Assembly (NCBI GenBank): GCA_031283785.1
Contig: JAITBC010000096.1
Span: 1-11,459 of the forward strand
DNA: 11,459 bases
Direction of reading: 5' to 3'
Source of the DNA: Tannerella sp.
GTDB lineage: Bacteria; Bacteroidota; Bacteroidia; Bacteroidales; Tannerellaceae
Made by a program: the position numbers and the translations under genes. The notes under the pieces are model-generated. The model made no database searches, was not told the origin of the DNA, and saw nothing but the letters and a program-made list of their open reading frames with translations. Within the stretch, counting starts at the first letter, position 1, and every line of letters starts with the position of its first letter. This document shows, in pieces, positions 9,044-11,459 of this stretch.

Positions 9044-9051
9044 CAAAAGTA
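9044..9051 (-). promoter_or_regulatory. Candidate -7 box for the gamma-carbonic-anhydrase-like gene
   Basis: On the minus strand TACTTTTG (plus strand CAAAAGTA) matches TAnnTTTG and lies 28 bp upstream of the ATG at 9015. I see no TTG at the expected -33 spacing, so the call rests on the -7 box and its position alone. Confidence 0.42.
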
Positions 9052-9088
9052 AATAAAAAGAATGGATTTAGCTGTTTCGGGAAAGTAT

Positions 9089-9106
9089 GGTTAAATCTTT
9101 TTTTTG
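9089..9106 (+). repeat. Left copy of 18-bp inverted repeat
   Basis: GGTTAAATCTTTTTTTTG; the exact reverse complement lies at 9434-9451. Eight of the 18 bases are a T run, so the informative part is ten bases. Confidence 0.8.
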
Positions 9107-9433
9107 AGGTGCTATTGATTTCTCGTGAGCACTTCCCCTCTGTAAAAAAAACGTTTTTCATCCGCATGCGCCTGGAAATCTTACGGGATTCATGTAAACG
9201 TTCGTCTGATGTCCCGCAGCGAGTTGTGTCCGATCGTTTCAAATTCATCCGAAATAAACTATGGATACTGAGTAAACACGAGACACGGATTATCAATTAC
9301 TTCCGACACGGGCGCAACTAACGATGAAGAAGATAACGGATAGACGGTATAATTCAACACTTCATGACACAAAACTATGGGTTGAAAAGAAAAGATTTCT
9401 TCCTCTATCGAACAGCCGGATATTTTTCTGTCA

Positions 9434-9451
9434 CAAAAAAAAGATTTAACC
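9434..9451 (-). repeat. Right copy of 18-bp inverted repeat
   Basis: CAAAAAAAAGATTTAACC, the perfect reverse complement of 9089-9106. It ends about 20 bp before the -33 element of the rpsU promoter. Confidence 0.8.
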
Positions 9452-9472
9452 GAAAAATTATGACGGAAAATT

Positions 9473-9502
9473 TTGTTGATAAAAAAACAATCAGTAATTT
9501 TG
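9473..9502 (+). promoter_or_regulatory. rpsU promoter, Bacteroidales -33/-7 type
   Basis: TTG at 9473-9475 (within TTTTG at 9471-9475) and TAATTTTG at 9495-9502 are separated by 19 bp, the spacing expected for the TTTG/TAnnTTTG promoter. Transcription would start near 9508, giving a leader of about 58 nt that is almost entirely A and T. Confidence 0.72.
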
Positions 9503-9565
9503 CGGCTCGAAAACTTATTATATAAGATTATAATACAAAAAACAATATAATTTAGAAATTAATTT

Positions 9566-9757
9566 ATGATCGTAGTTCCATTGAAAGAAGGCGAAAACAT
9601 AGAAAGAGCCTTGAAAAAGTTTAAAAGAAAGTTTGAGAAAACCGGAGTTGTAAAAGAACTTAGGAGTCGTCAGGCATTTACCAAGCCATCCGTAAAGAAG
9701 AGAAAACAACGTATTCATGCTATTTATGTAAAGCAGTTACAGCAGGCTGAAAATTAA
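9566..9757 (+). CDS. rpsU: 30S ribosomal protein S21 (bS21)
   Basis: A 63-residue basic protein with the bS21 pattern: IVVPLKEGENIERALKKFKRKFEKTGVVKELRSRQAFTKPS, then a lysine/arginine-rich tail (VKKRKQRIHAIYVKQLQQ). It binds the 30S platform near the 3' end of 16S rRNA and takes part in translation initiation. The length is normal for the Bacteroidota form. The ATG is preceded by an A/T-only stretch with no Shine-Dalgarno sequence, in contrast to xerC, hpf and tuf just downstream. It has its own promoter and stands 89 bp before the xerC start. Identification is secure. Confidence 0.96.
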   Translation: MIVVPLKEGENIERALKKFKRKFEKTGVVKELRSRQAFTKPSVKKRKQRIHAIYVKQLQQAEN

Positions 9758-9782
9758 TTGGAAGAAAAAAAATCCGTGTTAT

Positions 9783-9813
9783 TTGTTTTTTTCAAAAAAA
9801 ACACGTATATTCG
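9783..9813 (+). promoter_or_regulatory. Candidate promoter of the xerC-hpf operon
   Basis: TTG at 9783-9785 and TATATTCG at 9806-9813 (one mismatch to TAnnTTTG) are 20 bp apart. A start near 9819 would exclude TTG 9814 as the xerC start codon and supports the ATG at 9847. Confidence 0.45.
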
Positions 9814-9836
9814 TTGCATCTTAATGAATGTAGCGT

Positions 9837-9840
9837 GGAG
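9837..9840 (+). promoter_or_regulatory. Shine-Dalgarno-like GGAG deciding the xerC start
   Basis: GGAG ends 6 nt before ATG 9847. The frame is open further upstream to TTG 9814, but that codon lacks a purine run and would lie upstream of the predicted transcript start. Confidence 0.5.
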
Positions 9841-9846
9841 AGATAT

Positions 9847-10737
9847 ATGAATATGTTTATGGAATATTTGCTGTATGAACGGAATTATTCGGTTCATACG
9901 GTAGATGCATATACAAATGACCTGTTGCAGTTTTCGTTATTCATTGGAGGAAAGGAAATTTCGGAAGGAGAATCTTTTGATGTGGAAAGGATTGATTCCG
10001 ATATTGTTCGCCGGTGGATGATGGACCTGATGAAACAGTCACTGTCTCCCGCTTCGGTCAACCGCAAATTAAGCGCTTTACAGTCGTTCTTCCGGTATCT
10101 TATTCGTCGGGGGATTATCGCTAAACATCCTTTTGCATTTCTTTCGGGGCCTAAAAAGGCAAAATCATTACCTTATTTCGTAAAAGAAAAGGAAATGGAG
10201 AATATTCTTGATGAAGGGAACTTCAACGATGATTTCAACGGAATCCGCGATATGCTAATCATCGAGATGCTGTACGAAACAGGTATTCGCTGTTCGGAAC
10301 TTATCGGGATAAAAGATACCGATGTGGATATGGATGCCATGTTGCTTAAGGTTACGGGGAAACGTAATAAGCAGCGCCTTATTCCTTTTGCAAATCGTCT
10401 AAAAGAAATGGTTGCATATTATATTAATGTACGCGAACGAGAGATTGTGACGAAAAGCCCGTCGCTTTTTGTCCGTAAAGACGGCCGTCCGGTATCGCCG
10501 GCTATCGTTTACTATATAGTGAAGAAAAATTTGTCTAATATTCCGACACTGTCAAAGCGAAGCCCGCATGTTTTAAGACATACCTTTGCTACCAGTATGC
10601 TGAATGACGGCGCCACGTTGAGCGCTATCAGGAATTTGCTGGGGCATAGCAGTCTGGCTTCGACATCGGTCTACACGCATGTGACGTTTGAGGAATTAAA
10701 GAAAGTGTATAACGCTCATCCAAGAGCAAAAAAGTAA
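9847..10737 (+). CDS. xerC: Site-specific tyrosine recombinase, XerC/XerD type
   Basis: With the ATG at 9847 the protein has 296 residues, the usual Xer length of about 300. The N-terminal core-binding (SAM-like) domain covers about residues 1-85 (MEYLLYERNYSVHTVDAY, SPASVNRKLSALQSFFRYL). The catalytic domain covers about 105-290 with every active-site residue in place: R148 (ETGIRCSEL), K172 (TGKRNKQR), H241 and R244 (HVLRHTFATSML), H267 (LLGHSSLASTS) and the nucleophile Y276 (VYTHV). Xer recombinases resolve chromosome dimers at dif near the terminus, acting as a XerC-XerD pair with FtsK. The position between rpsU and hpf is that of the housekeeping Xer of Bacteroidales, not of an integrase on a mobile element. 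Choosing XerC over XerD from sequence alone is uncertain. hpf follows 12 bp later. Confidence 0.9.
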   Translation: MNMFMEYLLYERNYSVHTVDAYTNDLLQFSLFIGGKEISEGESFDVERIDSDIVRRWMMDLMKQSLSPASVNRKLSALQSFFRYLIRRGIIAKHPFAFLSGPKKAKSLPYFVKEKEMENILDEGNFNDDFNGIRDMLIIEMLYETGIRCSELIGIKDTDVDMDAMLLKVTGKRNKQRLIPFANRLKEMVAYYINVREREIVTKSPSLFVRKDGRPVSPAIVYYIVKKNLSNIPTLSKRSPHVLRHTFATSMLNDGATLSAIRNLLGHSSLASTSVYTHVTFEELKKVYNAHPRAKK

Positions 10738-10742
10738 GGAGG
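10736..10742 (+). promoter_or_regulatory. Strong Shine-Dalgarno sequence of hpf overlapping the xerC stop codon
   Basis: AAGGAGG begins within the TAA of xerC (10735-10737) and ends 7 nt before the hpf ATG. This is a near-perfect anti-SD complement, uncommon in a phylum where most genes lack one, and it suggests translational linkage to xerC. Confidence 0.75.
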
Positions 10743-10749
10743 ATTTTTT

Positions 10750-11049
10750 ATGGATATTAAGATTAAATCGATTCATTTTGATGCAACTGAAAAGTTGGAA
10801 TTGTTCATTGAGAAAAAAGTTTCAAAGTTGGAACAGTTTTATGACGGGATTTTAAAGGCAGATATTGTGCTGAAAGTTGTTAAACCCGAAACGGCTAAAA
10901 ACAAAGATGTCGGTATTCGGCTTAAAATCAAAAGTGGGGACTGCTTTGCAGAGAAAATATGTGATACATTTGAGGAAGGCGTTGATCTGGCAGTAGATGC
11001 GCTGGAAAAACAACTACTTAAGTTTAAGGAAAAAAGCAGGACAAAATAA
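10750..11049 (+). CDS. hpf: Short ribosome hibernation promoting factor (HPF/RaiA family)
   Basis: A 99-residue protein matching the S30AE/sigma-54 modulation family: an initial beta strand (MDIKIKSIHFDATEKLELFIEKKVSKLEQF), the central strand ADIVLKVVKPE, and the helix DTFEEGVDLAVDALEKQLLKFKEK. Members bind the 30S mRNA/tRNA channel between the P and A sites and silence ribosomes in stationary phase. The length fits the short form (HPF or YfiA/RaiA type), with no C-terminal dimerisation domain as in long HPF. It follows the recombinase gene by 12 bp with its own strong Shine-Dalgarno sequence, and an intrinsic terminator lies 58 bp downstream. Whether it behaves as HPF or as RaiA cannot be told from the sequence. 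Confidence 0.94.
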   Translation: MDIKIKSIHFDATEKLELFIEKKVSKLEQFYDGILKADIVLKVVKPETAKNKDVGIRLKIKSGDCFAEKICDTFEEGVDLAVDALEKQLLKFKEKSRTK

Positions 11050-11075
11050 AAAAAACAAAAAAGAACGAGGAAATT

Positions 11076-11105
11076 TTGTGAGTACAAAAATAATGTCTAA
11101 ATTTG
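11076..11105 (+). promoter_or_regulatory. Promoter of the tRNA-Thr/tuf transcript
   Basis: TTG at 11076-11078 (within TTTTG) and TAAATTTG at 11098-11105 are spaced by 19 bp, matching the Bacteroidales consensus exactly. The predicted start is near 11111, about 35 nt before the first tRNA and inside the left arm of the terminator hairpin. Confidence 0.72.
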
Positions 11106-11106
11106 C

Positions 11107-11138
11107 AGCCGTTTCGCCCGACGACGAAGCGGCTTTTT
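11107..11138 (+). terminator. Intrinsic terminator of the xerC-hpf transcript
   Basis: AGCCGTTTCG (11107-11116) pairs with CGAAGCGGCT (11125-11134) over ten base pairs with one T-G wobble, around an 8-nt loop, and the right arm runs into a T tract ending at 11138. It closes the hpf transcript just after the tRNA promoter's -7 box. Confidence 0.82.
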
Positions 11139-11145
11139 AAAAAAC

Positions 11146-11219
11146 GCCTCTTTAGCTCAGTTGGCCAGAGCACGTGATTTGTAATCTCGGAGTCGTTGGT
11201 TCGAATCCGACAAGAGGCT
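11146..11219 (+). tRNA. tRNA-Thr (anticodon TGT)
   Basis: A 74-nt cloverleaf with a fully paired acceptor stem (GCCTCTT with AAGAGGC), D arm GCTC/GAGC, anticodon loop TTTGTAA with TGT at 11180-11182, a 5-nt variable loop, and T arm GTTGG/CCGAC with loop TTCGAAT. It reads ACA (and by wobble ACG). The anticodon stem has one T-T mismatch at pair 29-41. CCA is not encoded; CGG follows the discriminator T. Confidence 0.95.
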
Positions 11220-11263
11220 CGGAGTGAAGGAGTTAAGGCGCTTAGGGAATGCGAAGCAATGAT

Positions 11264-11335
<72 letters not shown>

Positions 11336-11412
11336 CTCATAAAGAAGGCGAAACAGAACGGGAATAGACAGCGAAACGGAAAGTCATTATCACTAACTAA
11401 TAAACAATCAAT

Positions 11413-11417
11413 AGGAG
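11413..11417 (+). promoter_or_regulatory. Shine-Dalgarno sequence of tuf
   Basis: AGGAG ends 9 nt before the tuf ATG. I see no promoter or terminator in the 91 bp between the second tRNA and tuf. Confidence 0.6.
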
Positions 11418-11426
11418 AACACAGTC

Positions 11427-11459
11427 ATGGCAAAGGAGAAATTTGACAGATCGAAACCG
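11427..11459 (+). CDS. tuf: Elongation factor Tu, first 11 codons only
   Basis: The window ends after MAKEKFDRSKP, which matches the start of Bacteroidota EF-Tu (MAKEKFxRxKPHVNIGTIGHVDHGK). EF-Tu delivers aminoacyl-tRNA to the ribosome as a GTPase. The position directly after two tRNA-Thr genes is the conserved tRNA-tufB arrangement, normally followed by tRNA-Trp, secE and nusG. Only the start is visible, but context and sequence agree. Confidence 0.9.
   Translation, partial: MAKEKFDRSKP

Larger units (their letters stand above)
9089..9451. mobile_element. 363-bp segment bounded by perfect 18-bp inverted repeats; possible MITE or IS remnant
   Basis: This occupies most of the 550-bp gene-free gap between the gamma-carbonic-anhydrase-like gene and rpsU. 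Its ends, GGTTAAATC followed by T8 and G, are identical when read inward from either side. The inside has no convincing gene: a 70-codon open frame at 9109-9321 starts just inside the left repeat but has no Shine-Dalgarno sequence and no clear family match. Two small palindromes occur inside, AAAAACGTTTTT at 9147-9158 and CGCATGCG at 9163-9170. The flanking 8-mers, GAAAGTAT on the left and GAAAAATT on the right, agree at 5 of 8 positions, which is not a convincing target-site duplication. Both promoters of the divergent neighbours lie outside the segment. The element call is inference from symmetry and from the lack of genes. Confidence 0.4.

Noticed and set aside
9196..9205. AAACGTTCGT, identical to the ARACGTTCGT core of the Mpi-type invertible promoter sites of Bacteroides fragilis
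   Set aside because: I found no inverted partner within a few hundred bases and no promoter or surface gene that inversion would control; a ten-base match can arise by chance.
9030..9296. 88-codon minus-strand frame in the gap upstream of rpsU
   Set aside because: It has no recognisable motif, crosses the left inverted repeat, and extends into the promoter of the gamma-carbonic-anhydrase-like gene.
9775..9805. Hairpin-like pair CGTGTT / AACACG after rpsU
   Set aside because: Only six clean pairs, no T tract after the right arm, and it overlaps the candidate xerC promoter, so I did not call it a terminator.
11173..11189. T-T mismatch in the anticodon stem of tRNA-Thr(TGT)
   Set aside because: The rest of the cloverleaf is intact, and I recall the same anticodon-arm sequence in other Bacteroidales, so it looks like a clade feature and not damage.

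Overview
The window reads as ordinary chromosome of a member of the Bacteroidota, most likely order Bacteroidales. The reasons are: candidate promoters carry the Bacteroidales -7 box TAnnTTTG (upstream of gltX, the gamma-carbonic-anhydrase-like gene, rpsU and the tRNA genes); most genes lack a Shine-Dalgarno sequence; neither tRNA encodes CCA; and the right end has the familiar order rpsU - xerC - hpf - tRNA-Thr - tuf. Taxonomic placement is from pattern recognition only; no database search was possible.

Left part (1-4971): the C-terminal half of the primosomal helicase priA (+) runs into a seven-transmembrane HD-domain phosphohydrolase (-), the two overlapping tail to tail by 32 bp. A 129-bp divergent promoter region separates the HD gene from gltX (glutamyl-tRNA synthetase, +), which is followed after 35 bp by kdtA/waaA (Kdo transferase, +), probably as one operon.

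Middle (6230-9015): two minus-strand genes, probably co-transcribed: a gamma-carbonic-anhydrase-like hexapeptide protein, then a 731-residue protein joining a membrane-anchored serine hydrolase of the beta-lactamase/PBP4 type to a CapA-type metallophosphatase in one reading frame. This fusion is the most unusual gene here. Its 3' end overlaps kdtA by 7 bp.

Gap (9016-9565): about 550 bp with no convincing gene. It holds a 363-bp segment bounded by a perfect 18-bp inverted repeat, which looks like a small non-autonomous element or insertion-sequence remnant lying between two divergent promoters.

Right part (9566-11459): the translation/recombination cluster rpsU, xerC-type tyrosine recombinase, hpf, a terminator that overlaps the start of the next promoter, tRNA-Thr(TGT), tRNA-Thr(GGT), and the first 11 codons of tuf. 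Relative to the thrU-tyrU-glyT-thrT-tufB layout known from other bacteria, the Tyr and Gly tRNAs are absent.

I found no CRISPR array, phage module or obvious defence system. The items most worth following up are the hydrolase-CapA fusion, the inverted-repeat element and the reduced tRNA cluster.
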